A stretch of DNA of 64,000 nt from Sphingorhabdus sp. YGSMI21 (GCF_002776575.1 NZ_CP022548.1:1689001-1753000), one strand, 5' to 3'; positions 9,588 through 19,372 are shown, numbered from the stretch's first letter. Notes: generated from the sequence alone by a model not told the origin. Made by a program: numbers and translations.

Positions 9588-11103
9588 ATTTTGCCCGACC
9601 CGCCGGGCCGTGCTTGGCGTGATCGGGGCCTTTGCGCTGACCGCTGGTGCCGCCAATGCTGCAACAATATCCTCTCCCACGATCGATGCGCCGGCCGGAC
9701 GCTATCTGGGGAGTTTTCAATATAATTCTGCCGACAAGCTAACAATCAAGGCAAGGCGTTTTGCCGGTATCCGCTATGCGCGTGCGATGCGTTTTCGGGC
9801 GCCGCAGCCGGTCGCCGGCGCGGAACAGGCGGCGGGCGGCGGATTTGGTCCGGCCTGCCCGCAGCGGGGCGGAAGATATGAGCCGCAATCGGAGGACTGC
9901 CTTTTCCTCAATATCTGGACGCCGGCCGGCGACGCCAAACATGCACGACCCGTGATGGTCTATTTCCACGGCGGCGCTTATTCGACCGGTAGCGTGACTG
10001 ATCCGGTCAACGATGGCACCAATCTGGCGGCGAGCGGCGATGTGGTTGTCGTCACCGTCAACCACCGGCTTAATGCGCTGGGCTATCTCTATATGCCCGA
10101 GCGTTTCCCGGACAGTGGCAACAACGGGCAGCTGGACCTGATCGCGGCCTTGCAATGGGTTCAGCGCAACATCGGAGCATTCGGGGGTGATCCTGCTAAT
10201 GTCACCCTGTTTGGCCAGTCGGGCGGCGGTGCGAAGATTGCGACGCTAATGGCTATGCCGGCGGCCAAGGGGTTGTTCCACAAAGCGATCACAATGTCGG
10301 GCCAGCAAGTGACCGCATCGGGCCCGCTCAACGCCTCGAAGCGCACGCAGGCCTATCTGGAGGCGTTCGGAGAAAATATTGATCCGGTGACCGCGCCAGT
10401 CGGGCAATTGACAGAAGCGCTGTCCGCCATCGATCCCGTGCTCGGCGGCAATGTATACATGGGGCCAGTGCTGGATATGCAGCATTTGATGCGGCACCCC
10501 TTTTGGCCGGATGCCGCGCCGCAGTCCCGTGATATTCCGATGTTGCTCGGCAATACGGTCATGGAGACGCGTGCTTTTTACGATCCCGACAAGCCACCGA
10601 TCGCAGGCCTGACCATGGACAATCTGGCCGAGCGGATTGCGCCGCAAATGCGGGTCGATATCCGGCCCGACTGGGTGGTGACGCAGTTTCGCGCCCGCTA
10701 TCCCGAAGCCAGACCTCTCGAACTGTTTCACCGCATCGTCACTGCCGCGCGCAGCTGGCGCGGGCAGGTGGAGGAAGCCGAAGCGCGGGCAAGGGCAGGG
10801 CCGCCCGCTGCGGACAGGACGTTCGTCTACCAGCTTGATTTCGAGCAGGCCAAACATACAGACGATATCGCGCTGTCTTTCGGGACAGTCGCCACACCCA
10901 CTGCTGCGCAACGGGCGATGAGTGATCACTTGATGGACGCCTTTTTCACCTTCGCCCGTACCGGCAATCCCGGTTGGGCGCCCTATGACATGACGATGCG
11001 CAAAACGATGATTTTCGATGAGGATAGCCGCGTCGAGCGCGATCCGCGAAAATGGGAGCGGGAGCTGTTTGCGACCGTGCCCTATATCCAGCCAGGAAGC
11101 TGA
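9565..11103 (+). CDS. Secreted carboxylesterase type B
   Basis: A 512-residue alpha/beta hydrolase of the carboxylesterase/lipase type B family. The N-terminus has basic residues (CPTRRAVLG) followed by a hydrophobic stretch ending AGAANA, a Sec or Tat-like signal peptide. The oxyanion loop YFHGGAYSTG and nucleophile elbow FGQSGGGAK are clear; GQSGG replaces the usual GESAGG. The frame is open further upstream, but the ATG at 9565 starts just before the signal peptide and overlaps the end of kduD by 23 nt in another frame. Its place in a pectin locus suggests it removes acyl or feruloyl decorations from pectic substrates, which is inference. Confidence 0.82.
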   Translation: MVAGSHDRFCPTRRAVLGVIGAFALTAGAANAATISSPTIDAPAGRYLGSFQYNSADKLTIKARRFAGIRYARAMRFRAPQPVAGAEQAAGGGFGPACPQRGGRYEPQSEDCLFLNIWTPAGDAKHARPVMVYFHGGAYSTGSVTDPVNDGTNLAASGDVVVVTVNHRLNALGYLYMPERFPDSGNNGQLDLIAALQWVQRNIGAFGGDPANVTLFGQSGGGAKIATLMAMPAAKGLFHKAITMSGQQVTASGPLNASKRTQAYLEAFGENIDPVTAPVGQLTEALSAIDPVLGGNVYMGPVLDMQHLMRHPFWPDAAPQSRDIPMLLGNTVMETRAFYDPDKPPIAGLTMDNLAERIAPQMRVDIRPDWVVTQFRARYPEARPLELFHRIVTAARSWRGQVEEAEARARAGPPAADRTFVYQLDFEQAKHTDDIALSFGTVATPTAAQRAMSDHLMDAFFTFARTGNPGWAPYDMTMRKTMIFDEDSRVERDPRKWERELFATVPYIQPGS

Positions 11104-11121
11104 AAACACAGGAGAGAGACG

Positions 11122-11643
11122 ATGAAATATATGATTCCGATTGCAATGGGCTGCGCGATGCTGGCCGGTTGTTCAAAGCAGGACAATGAAGCCGAGCAGC
11201 CGGCGATACTGGACGCCGGACCGGAAGCCACGATCACAAAGGTCGATGATATTCCCGACGCGGTGCGTTCCGCTGCGCTGGCAGAAATTCCGGGCATGGT
11301 GATCAGCGAGGCCGAACGCAAGGAGCGCGACGGCATGGTCTTCTATGATGTGGAAGGAACGCGGCCCGATGGCAGCGAGGTCGAGCTGGATATGCTCGAG
11401 GAAAACGGCGCCTATGTGGTGGTCGAAGTGCAGCGCGATCTGGCCTGGGCCGATGTCCCTGAAAACGCGCGTGCCGCAGCGCCTTCAGGTCTGTTTACGC
11501 CGGTGCGGGTGATCGAGAGCTTGCAGCAGGACGGAACCGTCATTTACGAGCTGTTTCAGGACGGCAATCCGAAAGAACCATCTGCTGAAATTGCTGTCAA
11601 AGACGGCAAGGCGAAAATGCTAACCGAACGCTGGAAATATTGA
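11122..11643 (+). CDS. Lipoprotein of unknown function
   Basis: A 173-residue protein with a lipoprotein signal ending in the lipobox MLAGC (Cys at about residue 17), so it is probably anchored in the outer or inner membrane facing the periplasm. The body is acidic with two repeats of a PepSY-like layout (VEGTRPDGSEVELDMLEENG and similar). An AGGAGAGAG ribosome site precedes the ATG. It is the fourth gene of the kduI-kduD-esterase run. No function is recognised. Confidence 0.7.
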   Translation: MKYMIPIAMGCAMLAGCSKQDNEAEQPAILDAGPEATITKVDDIPDAVRSAALAEIPGMVISEAERKERDGMVFYDVEGTRPDGSEVELDMLEENGAYVVVEVQRDLAWADVPENARAAAPSGLFTPVRVIESLQQDGTVIYELFQDGNPKEPSAEIAVKDGKAKMLTERWKY

Positions 11644-11660
11644 CGGCGAAGGCCCGACCT

Positions 11661-12680
11661 TCAGAGCAACTGCTGTGCGTTCATCCAGTTCCATAGCAGC
11701 TCCGGCCAGATAGCAACCGGTAGTCCCGCGGTCTTCATCAGGCCGAAGCCATGTCCGCCTTTCGCGAAATAATGGGCCTCGACGGGCGTTCCGGTCTCGC
11801 CGGCGGCTTGGTGCAAACGCATGCTGTTAGCGACGGGAACGACATCGTCATCCTCGGCATGGAGCAGGAACAGGGGTGGCATGTCCGCCCGGACATTTTG
11901 CTCGGGTGAATGAAGTGCGGTTAGGGCGGCATCCGGCTTAGTACCGATCAGCCGGTCCCGGCTGCCGATATGGGCGATCGCCGAATCCATCGACACGACC
12001 GGATAAATGGCAACCAGCGCATCAGGGCGGGCGGGGGCCGCGTCCGCAATATCTACCGGATCATAGACGCCAGCATCAAAGCGCGTCATCAGGCTGGTGG
12101 CAACATGGCCGCCTGCGGAAAATCCTGCGAAGGCAATGCGCGCCGGATCGATCCGCTCCAGTTTCGCGCGGCTTCTGACCAGCCGAACCGCCCGCTGGGC
12201 GTCGGCCAGCGGAACGTCATTTCCGTTCGCCCAGCCGTTGGCCGGCAACCGATAGAATAAAACATAGACGGTGGTTCCTCGGTCCCGCAGAAACCGCGCC
12301 AGTTCATAGCCTTCCTTGTCGACCACGCAATATCGATATCCGCCGCCGGGGGCGATGATGACCGCCGTGCCGTCGGGTTCTGCTGGCCGGAAAATATCGA
12401 GACGCGGCTTGACGATATTCTGTGCGATGCGGTCGCTGGCCAGGGGATCATCACTGCGCTGAAGGACCTCTTCGGCAAGACCGTCAGGGATATCCAATAT
12501 ATCGTCTGGCCAGAGGAAGAGGCTATCGTCCGGACGGATGTGGGCCGGCCGGTTCCATCCCGAGCCGCCGTCAGAATATCTGCTGGCCGAAGGTGATTGC
12601 GACTGGGACCTGCAGGTGGCTGCGGGCAAGACAAGGCCAGCCACCGACCCAGCCAACAATGTTCGCCGACGAAGCGTCAC
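11661..12680 (-). CDS. Secreted alpha/beta hydrolase (acetylesterase-like)
   Basis: A 339-residue hydrolase with a twin-arginine-like N-terminus (TLRRRTLLAGSVAGLVLPAA). The catalytic elbow is AFAGFSAGGHVA, the oxyanion region is IIAPGGGYRY, and the C-terminal acid and histidine are in HAEDDDVVPV and KGGHGFGL. This arrangement is shared with acetyl-xylan-esterase-like and pectin-acetylesterase-like enzymes of carbohydrate loci. It lies 24 nt downstream of the pectate lyase on the same strand, so removal of acetyl groups from pectin is plausible. It is convergent with the lipoprotein gene. Confidence 0.8.
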   Translation of the reverse strand: MTLRRRTLLAGSVAGLVLPAATCRSQSQSPSASRYSDGGSGWNRPAHIRPDDSLFLWPDDILDIPDGLAEEVLQRSDDPLASDRIAQNIVKPRLDIFRPAEPDGTAVIIAPGGGYRYCVVDKEGYELARFLRDRGTTVYVLFYRLPANGWANGNDVPLADAQRAVRLVRSRAKLERIDPARIAFAGFSAGGHVATSLMTRFDAGVYDPVDIADAAPARPDALVAIYPVVSMDSAIAHIGSRDRLIGTKPDAALTALHSPEQNVRADMPPLFLLHAEDDDVVPVANSMRLHQAAGETGTPVEAHYFAKGGHGFGLMKTAGLPVAIWPELLWNWMNAQQLL

Positions 12681-12704
12681 GTCCTCACCGGGCTTCCGGC
12701 GCGA

Positions 12705-14084
12705 TCATTTTCCTGTCCCGCGCATCGCCGCGTCCCGTTCGCTCAGATTTTCTGACGGGGCGGGTCCCGTCTGGCCGGGATATAGTCCGGACAAGGGTTC
12801 CATCGTCTCCAGATCCCACTGGCTTTCGTCGAAGGCCGAGCGCACAGGCTCCGTCACCGCCGGATAGGCGCTGACCTCGTTTTCATCATCGATAATCTCG
12901 CCGCGGCCTTCCGCTACAAAATATAAAATACGGATCTCTTCCTTGTCCCGTGCCCACGGCCTGGCGCCCACGCTTGCGAGCACCGATGTTTCCACGTCGC
13001 GGGAGGAGAGGATGCGCATATCGTCAGTCGACGCCATCGGCTGTTTTACGGTGACCAGCCTGGCTTGGGTTTCACCATAGCGACCGAACATCGGCAGCGC
13101 CTTGCCATGTCGGTCAACGGCCAGATTGTCGCGACCATAATATTTCAGGTCGCCGTCACCGCCCAGCATCAGGAAAGGAAGCCCGTCGTTGGTATCATTG
13201 CCGCCCCGCATGACATTGCCGATCGCGGTTATTTCTCCGGTGACATATTCTTGCCCCGCCCATTCGAGGTTCATCAGATTATAGTGCACCGCGCGATGGC
13301 CGGGATTGTAAATGACGTTGTTGACCATCAGACCCTGCGCGCCACCTTTCAAAAGCGGATTGCGTTCGACATTATGCGCCCAGAGATTGCGGTAGAAGAC
13401 GATGCCGGTGGCATTGTCGTGAATCAGCGAGCCTTTGCTATGTTCGCCCTTGGGATGGCTGGCGTCGGCCAGGCCTTCGGCTGCAAGATTGTTTGAGAAT
13501 GTGATATTTCGGCTGGTTCCCTGCCGCCATTCCTCGATGCTATCACCGGTGAATCGCGGACCGGATGCAGACATGTTTTCATCAATGGCCCAGAGGAAGG
13601 TGCAATGGTCTACGATGACATTATGGGCCCGCACGGTCGAAAAAGCATCCGCTTCCCACCCGCTGCGCTTGGGCTGTCCGTCGACGCCCGTATAGACCCG
13701 CAGGTGGCGGATGATCACGTCATGGGTTCTGACGTCGATGCCGCTTTTGATGATGGTGATACCCGGTCCCGGCGCGGTTTGCCCGGCAATCGTGATATAG
13801 GGTTCATCGATGGTCAGATTGCTTCTGCCCATGTCTATGACACCGGCCACTTCGAATATAATGATCCGCGGGCCCTTTTGCGCGATAGCCGCTTTCAGTG
13901 ATCCCGGACCGTCCGGAGCCAATGTGGTAACCCGGACAATTTTACCGCCGGCCCCACCTCTGGTTTGCGCCGCCGGGCCAACGGCACCGGGGAAAGCGAT
14001 TCTGTCTTGCGCGATCGCTCCTGAGGCTTGAAAGCCCGCAAATCCGGCCAATGCGATCCATATTAGCACCAATTTTTTGATCAT
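12705..14084 (-). CDS. Secreted pectate lyase (polysaccharide lyase family 1 type)
   Basis: A 459-residue right-handed beta-helix lyase that cleaves polygalacturonate by beta-elimination to unsaturated oligomers, the substrates of the KduI/KduD branch. The signal peptide is MIKKLVLIWIALAGFAG followed by ASGAIAQ. The body has the PL1 pattern: AGGKIVRVTTL, VDHCTFLWAIDEN, and the conserved NPGHRAVHYN region. The frame is open to 14213, but GGGAGAG just before the ATG at 14084 and the signal peptide fix the start there. It is divergent from the TonB-dependent receptor gene, and two operators lie between them. Confidence 0.88.
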   Translation of the reverse strand: MIKKLVLIWIALAGFAGFQASGAIAQDRIAFPGAVGPAAQTRGGAGGKIVRVTTLAPDGPGSLKAAIAQKGPRIIIFEVAGVIDMGRSNLTIDEPYITIAGQTAPGPGITIIKSGIDVRTHDVIIRHLRVYTGVDGQPKRSGWEADAFSTVRAHNVIVDHCTFLWAIDENMSASGPRFTGDSIEEWRQGTSRNITFSNNLAAEGLADASHPKGEHSKGSLIHDNATGIVFYRNLWAHNVERNPLLKGGAQGLMVNNVIYNPGHRAVHYNLMNLEWAGQEYVTGEITAIGNVMRGGNDTNDGLPFLMLGGDGDLKYYGRDNLAVDRHGKALPMFGRYGETQARLVTVKQPMASTDDMRILSSRDVETSVLASVGARPWARDKEEIRILYFVAEGRGEIIDDENEVSAYPAVTEPVRSAFDESQWDLETMEPLSGLYPGQTGPAPSENLSERDAAMRGTGK

Positions 14085-14140
14085 TTTTTCTCTCCCAACA
14101 ATTCTCTCTTGACATAAGTTTTCAGAAGCAGCAATAAGAA

Positions 14141-14154
14141 TGACACCGGTTACC
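14141..14154. promoter_or_regulatory. LacI-type operator, pectate lyase side
   Basis: TGACACCGGTTACC, identical to the site before kduI, lies 56 nt upstream of the pectate lyase start in the divergent intergenic region. Confidence 0.75.
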
Positions 14155-14263
14155 GTATAAAGCCGGATTGAAATTAGCGTGAATGGAGGAGAGGCATGAC
14201 CAATTGGTTCCACTTTTCTGAAAATTATGTAGCAACCTGTCAGCTGTTTTTTTGCTTTGCAGA

Positions 14264-14276
14264 GTAACCGGTGTCA
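14264..14276. promoter_or_regulatory. LacI-type operator, receptor side
   Basis: GTAACCGGTGTCA is the exact reverse complement of the 13-bp core of the other sites, 48 nt before the TonB-dependent receptor start. The two sites in this intergenic region are 122 bp apart centre to centre, compatible with one operator per promoter or with looping. Confidence 0.75.
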
Positions 14277-14324
14277 TTTTGACTATTCGGGCTGACTTTT
14301 GAAGAATTTTTGGGAGGAAATATA

Positions 14325-17078
14325 ATGAAAAACAATTTTGGACATGCGCGCCGTTCCGCTGTCGCTGCGCTCGCGTGCAGCGTATCACTGGCCGGTTTGC
14401 TGGCCGCGCCTGCGCATGCACAGGATGGCGAGCAGGCCGCGGACAGTGACGAGGTTATCGTCGTTACCGGCTTTCGGGGAAGCCTGAACGCGGCATTGGA
14501 TGAAAAGCGTCTTGATGCCGGCGTCGTTGACGTCATCAAAGCTGAAGACATCGCCGATTTCCCGGACTTGAACCTCGCCGAGTCGCTGCAGAGGATCCCG
14601 GGCGTCGCGATCGACCGTCAAGCTGGTGAGGGACGCCGTGTTACGGTTCGCGGACTGGGCGGTGATTTTACCCGCGTCCGCATCAATGGCCTGGAAGCCA
14701 TTTCGACAAATGGTGGTTCTGACGCTTCCGGCGGCACCAACCGTTCGCGTTCCTTCGATTTCAACGCTTTCGCTTCCGAACTGTTCAACGAACTGAAAGT
14801 TCGCAAAACCCAGTCGGCTGCAATCGAAGAGGGGTCTCTGGGTGCGAATGTTGAATTGAATACCGGGCGACCTTCCGATTATGGCGTTGGTCTAACCGGC
14901 GCGGTCTCGGTGCAGGGTTTTTATAATGATCTGTCGGAAGATATCGGGCCTCGCGTTGCCGGACTGCTATCTTACACCAACCCTGACGAAACATTCGGTG
15001 CGCTGGTTTCCATAGCCTATTCGGACCGCGACATTCGCGAGGAAGGTTTCTCGTCGGTCCGGTTCGATGATTTGGGGACGTTCCGGTCTGCAAATGGCGA
15101 AGATTGCACCGGCAATCCGACGGGCGGCGCCTGTGAGGAATTGCGCAACGCATATTATGCGCGGATCCCGCGCTATGGCCGGCTGGATTATCAGCAGGAA
15201 CGCATTGGTATCACCAGTTCGCTGGAGTTTCGCCCCAGCGACCGGTTCAGCGTCACGTTCGACGGACTATATTCGAAATTCAACGGAGTCCGCGACGAAG
15301 AATTTCTGGAAGCTTTCGTGCGGAGCAACACCGACAATTTTGACGTAACCGATTATACTGTCAATTCAGACGGCGTTATCACACGGCTGGTTGCCAACGT
15401 GCAGCCCGATGCTGCAAACGGGCTCGTCCCGATCCGCAGCGAACATCGCCGGGATATCTTGTCCAATGAATATTACCAGATAACCGGCCGCCTCAAATAT
15501 GATGTGACCGACACATTGCGGTTCGATCTACTTGGCGGAATTTCGGTATCCGATTTTAAGGTTCCGCAGCAGGCAACCATATTCTTTGATGCTGCCGACG
15601 CGGTCAATGGCTATTCCTATGACTTTACCAATGGCTTTGATACGCCTGCGATCAGCTATGGTGATCTAGATGTTACCGATCCTTCGTCATTTCTGTTCAC
15701 GCAATATCGTAACCGTCCGCAGGGCGTTAAGAACACCTATGATACGCTACAGCCGAACCTTAGCTGGGAAGCCAATGACAATATTACATTGCGCGCAGGC
15801 TATAGTTACAAGAAATTTGAATTCTCCACTTTCGAAGGCCGGGCCGAGGGAAGTGTTGACGGTCTGCCAGGCTTCACAACTGCACCTGTGGTGTCCGATG
15901 CGCTGGCCGGACTGGTCACCGATTTTGGCAAGGGTCTAGGGGCGTCGGGTATCGATACCTCCTGGGTCTCGGCCAATTTTGAAGCGTCAGCTGCATTGAT
16001 CGACCTGTTCAGCATCGAACCGGTCCAGCGCCTCCAGGATACCCGCGGCGTGGTGGAAACAGACCATGGCGGTTACGTTCAGGCCGACTTCAATTTCGAG
16101 TTAGGCGGAATGCAGCTGCGGGGAGACGCGGGCGTGCGCTATGTCGAAACCAAAACCGCTTCGACCGGTTTTGTCGGCACGACCAATGTAACGCTCACCC
16201 GCAAATATGACGACTGGCTGCCATCCGTTAACCTGGTTCTGGAGCCGGCATCCGACTTCCTCATTCGCGGCGGTGTGTCACGGGTGATGGCGCGACCTTC
16301 GCTTGGCAACCTGACGCCGGGTGGTTCGATCGACTCCTTCGCGGGCCCTCCCTACACGCTCAGCCTTGGTAACCCGGGTCTCGATCCCTATCGCGCATGG
16401 ACCTACGATCTGAGCTTTGAATGGTATTTCCAGCCAGAAAGCCTGCTGGCACTGTCGTTGTTCCGCAAGGACATCAGTTCGTTCTTCTTGCTGAGCGATA
16501 CCATCGAAACCACGTTCAGCCAGACCGGTCTGCCGAATTCGGTGGCTTCGCCCACCAGTCCCTTGGGGATTGATCTGGCGAATGGACTGGATCCACGCGT
16601 AGACATCGAGCAACAGGTGAACGGGGGAGATGCCAAGATCGAAGGTCTTGAAATCGTTTTCCAAACGCCCTTCACCTTCCTGCCGGGTCTTCTGAAAAAT
16701 TTCGGTGTTACAGCAAACTACACCTATGTGAAATCGGACGATATCATCGGCTTTTCACCGCATAGTCTGAACGGAACGCTCTATTATGAGGATGAAAAAT
16801 TCAGCGCGAGGGTGACGGGAGCATATCGCGACAAATATGTGACCAGACGCCCCAACGCCAGCGGTCGCACCGAAGGCCGGGAAGAGCGGGGCGTGGCAGC
16901 GACGTTCAACCTCGACTTTTCGACATCTTACCAGTTGACCGAAAAGCTGTCGGTGACCTTCGAAGCGATCAACCTGACCGACGAGGTCGAGCACCAGACT
17001 TTCGACCGGTTGGAACTGCCGACCCTGTATCACCACACCGGTCGCAATTTCCTGATCGGAGCGCGGTATAATTTCTAG
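14325..17078 (+). CDS. TonB-dependent receptor for oligogalacturonate uptake
   Basis: A 917-residue outer-membrane receptor. A signal peptide (ending AAPAHAQ) precedes a TonB box-like DEVIVVTG, a plug domain (about 50-170, with LAESLQRIPGVAIDRQ and RVTVRGLG), and a long beta barrel ending in an aromatic residue (IGARYNF). This is the large Caulobacter/Xanthomonas-type polysaccharide receptor class. The GGGAGG at 14312-14317 sets the ATG at 14325; an in-frame ATG at 14310 overlaps that site. Position next to a pectate lyase and behind a locus operator supports import of pectic oligomers. The exact ligand is inferred. Confidence 0.9.
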   Translation: MKNNFGHARRSAVAALACSVSLAGLLAAPAHAQDGEQAADSDEVIVVTGFRGSLNAALDEKRLDAGVVDVIKAEDIADFPDLNLAESLQRIPGVAIDRQAGEGRRVTVRGLGGDFTRVRINGLEAISTNGGSDASGGTNRSRSFDFNAFASELFNELKVRKTQSAAIEEGSLGANVELNTGRPSDYGVGLTGAVSVQGFYNDLSEDIGPRVAGLLSYTNPDETFGALVSIAYSDRDIREEGFSSVRFDDLGTFRSANGEDCTGNPTGGACEELRNAYYARIPRYGRLDYQQERIGITSSLEFRPSDRFSVTFDGLYSKFNGVRDEEFLEAFVRSNTDNFDVTDYTVNSDGVITRLVANVQPDAANGLVPIRSEHRRDILSNEYYQITGRLKYDVTDTLRFDLLGGISVSDFKVPQQATIFFDAADAVNGYSYDFTNGFDTPAISYGDLDVTDPSSFLFTQYRNRPQGVKNTYDTLQPNLSWEANDNITLRAGYSYKKFEFSTFEGRAEGSVDGLPGFTTAPVVSDALAGLVTDFGKGLGASGIDTSWVSANFEASAALIDLFSIEPVQRLQDTRGVVETDHGGYVQADFNFELGGMQLRGDAGVRYVETKTASTGFVGTTNVTLTRKYDDWLPSVNLVLEPASDFLIRGGVSRVMARPSLGNLTPGGSIDSFAGPPYTLSLGNPGLDPYRAWTYDLSFEWYFQPESLLALSLFRKDISSFFLLSDTIETTFSQTGLPNSVASPTSPLGIDLANGLDPRVDIEQQVNGGDAKIEGLEIVFQTPFTFLPGLLKNFGVTANYTYVKSDDIIGFSPHSLNGTLYYEDEKFSARVTGAYRDKYVTRRPNASGRTEGREERGVAATFNLDFSTSYQLTEKLSVTFEAINLTDEVEHQTFDRLELPTLYHHTGRNFLIGARYNF

Positions 17079-17163
17079 ATAATTACCCCGCTTTGAATAT
17101 CCGGCGTTCGGGTCTTCAATTCTGGTTCCAATCCCGGAATTTTACAGACCGTTTCGCCAGCCA

Positions 17164-17198
17164 GGGCCGATTTCCACTCTCCCGGAAATCGGCCCTTT
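17164..17198 (+). terminator. Intrinsic terminator after the TonB-dependent receptor
   Basis: A perfect 12-bp stem, GGGCCGATTTCC (17164-17175) with GGAAATCGGCCC (17184-17195), has an 8-nt loop and is followed by TTT. It lies between the receptor stop and the convergent LacI gene. Confidence 0.8.
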
Positions 17199-17279
17199 CG
17201 CATGTGCGGGCGATAATGTGGTGAAGACAGATAATTTACCGTCCGTCTCTTGGTGCCGTCAAAGCCTTCCAACTAAGCT

Positions 17280-18332
17280 CTATTTCTCCGGAGCCGCCAC
17301 CGACTGCCGCTCGACAAATGTAGACGCAAGCATGGCATATTCGGGTTCACTGATACCCGGTACGGGCGGCAGAAATTCGGAGACGAGCATGTGCGCCGCG
17401 TGCGCGCCCATTTCGCGTATCGGCCAGCGCACCGTGCTGAGGCGGGGCCAGATATGGGTGGCCGTCGGGGAATCATCAAAGCCGATAATCGACAATTGTT
17501 CGGGGACGGAAATCCCGTTGCCTAGCGCGACTTGCATCACGCCCGCGGCCATTTCGTCGTTACTGGCAAATATTGCGGTCGGCCGGTCCTTCAGTGACAA
17601 TAATTTATGTCCCGCCTCGGTTCCGGAATCTATCCGGTAATTGCCCTGAGCTATGAGTTCTTCGGACATCGTCAGTCCAGCGCCACGCAGGGCATCTTGA
17701 AATCCCAGCTCGCGCTCCCGTGCGGATCGAAAGCCCTGGGGACCTCTTACAAAACCGATGCGCCGGTGTCCGAGTTCAATCAGCTTGCGACAGGCCTTTT
17801 CGACGACTTCTCTGTCATTTGACGATATGCATTTTCCTGGTTCGTCAAGCTCGGCAGAGCCGATCCGGACATAACGGACACCCAGCGACTGGCACAATTC
17901 GGTCAGATCATCATTTTCGGAAATTGGTGGCAGGAGAAGCGCGCCAATCGGCCGCTGTTTCTCCAGGAATACCCTCACATTTTCCAGCATATCGTCGGAA
18001 TCGCGATCCACGGGACGGACGAGAAGCGCGAGATCACTATCCTTGATCGCATCGAGCACGCCATTCTGGAAATTGAGGACCGTCTGGGCATTCGGATTGT
18101 CATGCAGCAACACGATGAGAAAATTCCGTCGAAAGGCGAGCGCCCGCGCCTGCGGATTTGGCACGAAGCCCAGTTCCGCGATCACCGTTTTGACCTTCTC
18201 TCTGGTCTTCTCGCTGATCAGGGGTGACTCGTTGATAACGCGGCTGACCGTCTTTTTCGATACGCCCGCCAGGGCCGCAACATCGTTGATCGTTGGCTGT
18301 TTTGTCTTCGGACGATTTGCTCTTGTGGGCAT
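17280..18332 (-). CDS. LacI-family transcriptional regulator of the pectin locus
   Basis: A 350-residue repressor. The N-terminal helix-turn-helix and hinge are clear (TINDVAALAGVSKKTVSRVI, then a hinge helix ending PNPQARAL), followed by a periplasmic-binding-protein-like sensor domain (about 65-340, with the AIFASNDEMAAGVM and IIGFDDSP blocks). It is the only regulator gene in the locus. Five copies of one CCGG-centred operator flank the surrounding transcription units, and one lies between this gene and the divergent hydratase operon, so it is probably autoregulated. The effector is presumably an intermediate such as 2-keto-3-deoxygluconate, which is inference. Confidence 0.9.
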   Translation of the reverse strand: MPTRANRPKTKQPTINDVAALAGVSKKTVSRVINESPLISEKTREKVKTVIAELGFVPNPQARALAFRRNFLIVLLHDNPNAQTVLNFQNGVLDAIKDSDLALLVRPVDRDSDDMLENVRVFLEKQRPIGALLLPPISENDDLTELCQSLGVRYVRIGSAELDEPGKCISSNDREVVEKACRKLIELGHRRIGFVRGPQGFRSARERELGFQDALRGAGLTMSEELIAQGNYRIDSGTEAGHKLLSLKDRPTAIFASNDEMAAGVMQVALGNGISVPEQLSIIGFDDSPTATHIWPRLSTVRWPIREMGAHAAHMLVSEFLPPVPGISEPEYAMLASTFVERQSVAAPEK

Positions 18333-18475
18333 TCAGAAAATCCGTGTGTTGATCGGTATCATATTTCGAACCCGACAGGGCAATTTCCAGCGTTATCTGC
18401 ACGGCGGCATAGCGCAAATAGATCATTAGGTCGACCGCATGCCGAAAAGCAATAGAAACGAAAGCTACTTGTTTT

Positions 18476-18489
18476 TGACACCGGTGTCT
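18476..18489. promoter_or_regulatory. LacI-type operator, hydratase/LacI divergent promoter
   Basis: TGACACCGGTGTCT contains a perfect 12-bp palindrome, GACACCGGTGTC (18477-18488), the most symmetric of the five sites. It is 34 nt before the hydratase start and 143 nt from the LacI start. Confidence 0.75.
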
Positions 18490-18523
18490 ATTAAGGAAAT
18501 TTGGGCAAAGAGGAATTATCGGC

Positions 18524-19312
18524 ATGCAAGAAAATTTGGGACATCAATCGATCGCGGAAGCTTTTGTCGACGCGCGCAAGACGGCGTCTGCCTTTCACTC
18601 TTATCCCGGTGAAATTCCGCAATCGATGGATGAAGGCTATGCGATCCAGGATATCGCAATTGCCCTTGATGGCCGTCAGATCGGCGGGTGGAAAGTGGGC
18701 CGTGTGCCACCCGATCGCGTCGAAAAATTTGCTGCCGAGCGATTGTCGGGCCCGATTTTTGTCGATGAAATCACAGATGCCGCAAATGGCGATGTGCCCG
18801 AGATGCCCATTTATGGTGACGGATTTGCCGCCGCAGAAGCCGAAGTCTTGTTGCGCCTGGGCTCGGTGCCTCAGGAAGAATGCGATATCGACACGGTCAC
18901 GCGTTATATTGATGATGTCCGGGTGGGCATTGAAATCGCCAGTTCGCCCTTTTCGCAAATCAATGGCTATGGGCCAGCGGTCACAGTTTCCGATTTCGGC
19001 AATAACAAGGGTATCGTTCTGGGCCCATCGATCGCGGAATGGCGGGATGCCGACTTGCTGACGATGCCGGTCAGTTTGCAGATTGACGGTGAAACCGTTG
19101 GTTCAAACAATATGGCTGACATGCTGGACGGGCCATTTGGCTCGGTCGTCTTCCTGCTGAACCTGCTCAGAAAGCGGAACAGAGCGATTACTCCCGGGAT
19201 ATGGGTGTCGGCAGGGGCCATTACCGGAGTTCATGATGTCGAGAGCGGGCAGACCGTCAAAGCAGGATTTGGCGATAATCTGGAAGCAAGCTGCAAACTG
19301 GTAGCGATCTAG
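18524..19312 (+). CDS. 2-keto-4-pentenoate hydratase-like protein (FAH superfamily)
   Basis: A 262-residue protein of the hydratase/decarboxylase branch of the FAH superfamily. Visible blocks are DEGYAIQDIAIALDGRQIGGWKVG, the acidic metal-site segment FAAAEAEVLLRLG, VGIEIASSPF, and a C-terminal SAGAITGVHDVESGQTV. In aromatic catabolism these enzymes hydrate 2-oxopent-4-enoate. Here the gene heads the operon for KDPG aldolase, KDG kinase and the TRAP transporter, and it lies directly behind the most symmetric operator. A role in hexuronate or 2-keto-3-deoxy sugar-acid metabolism is therefore likely, but the reaction is not known from sequence. Confidence 0.78.
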   Translation: MQENLGHQSIAEAFVDARKTASAFHSYPGEIPQSMDEGYAIQDIAIALDGRQIGGWKVGRVPPDRVEKFAAERLSGPIFVDEITDAANGDVPEMPIYGDGFAAAEAEVLLRLGSVPQEECDIDTVTRYIDDVRVGIEIASSPFSQINGYGPAVTVSDFGNNKGIVLGPSIAEWRDADLLTMPVSLQIDGETVGSNNMADMLDGPFGSVVFLLNLLRKRNRAITPGIWVSAGAITGVHDVESGQTVKAGFGDNLEASCKLVAI

Positions 19313-19372
19313 CACACGGATCAAAGTCCAGGCCACTATTGTGAGCCGGCCGAAACGAGACAGGAATTATAC

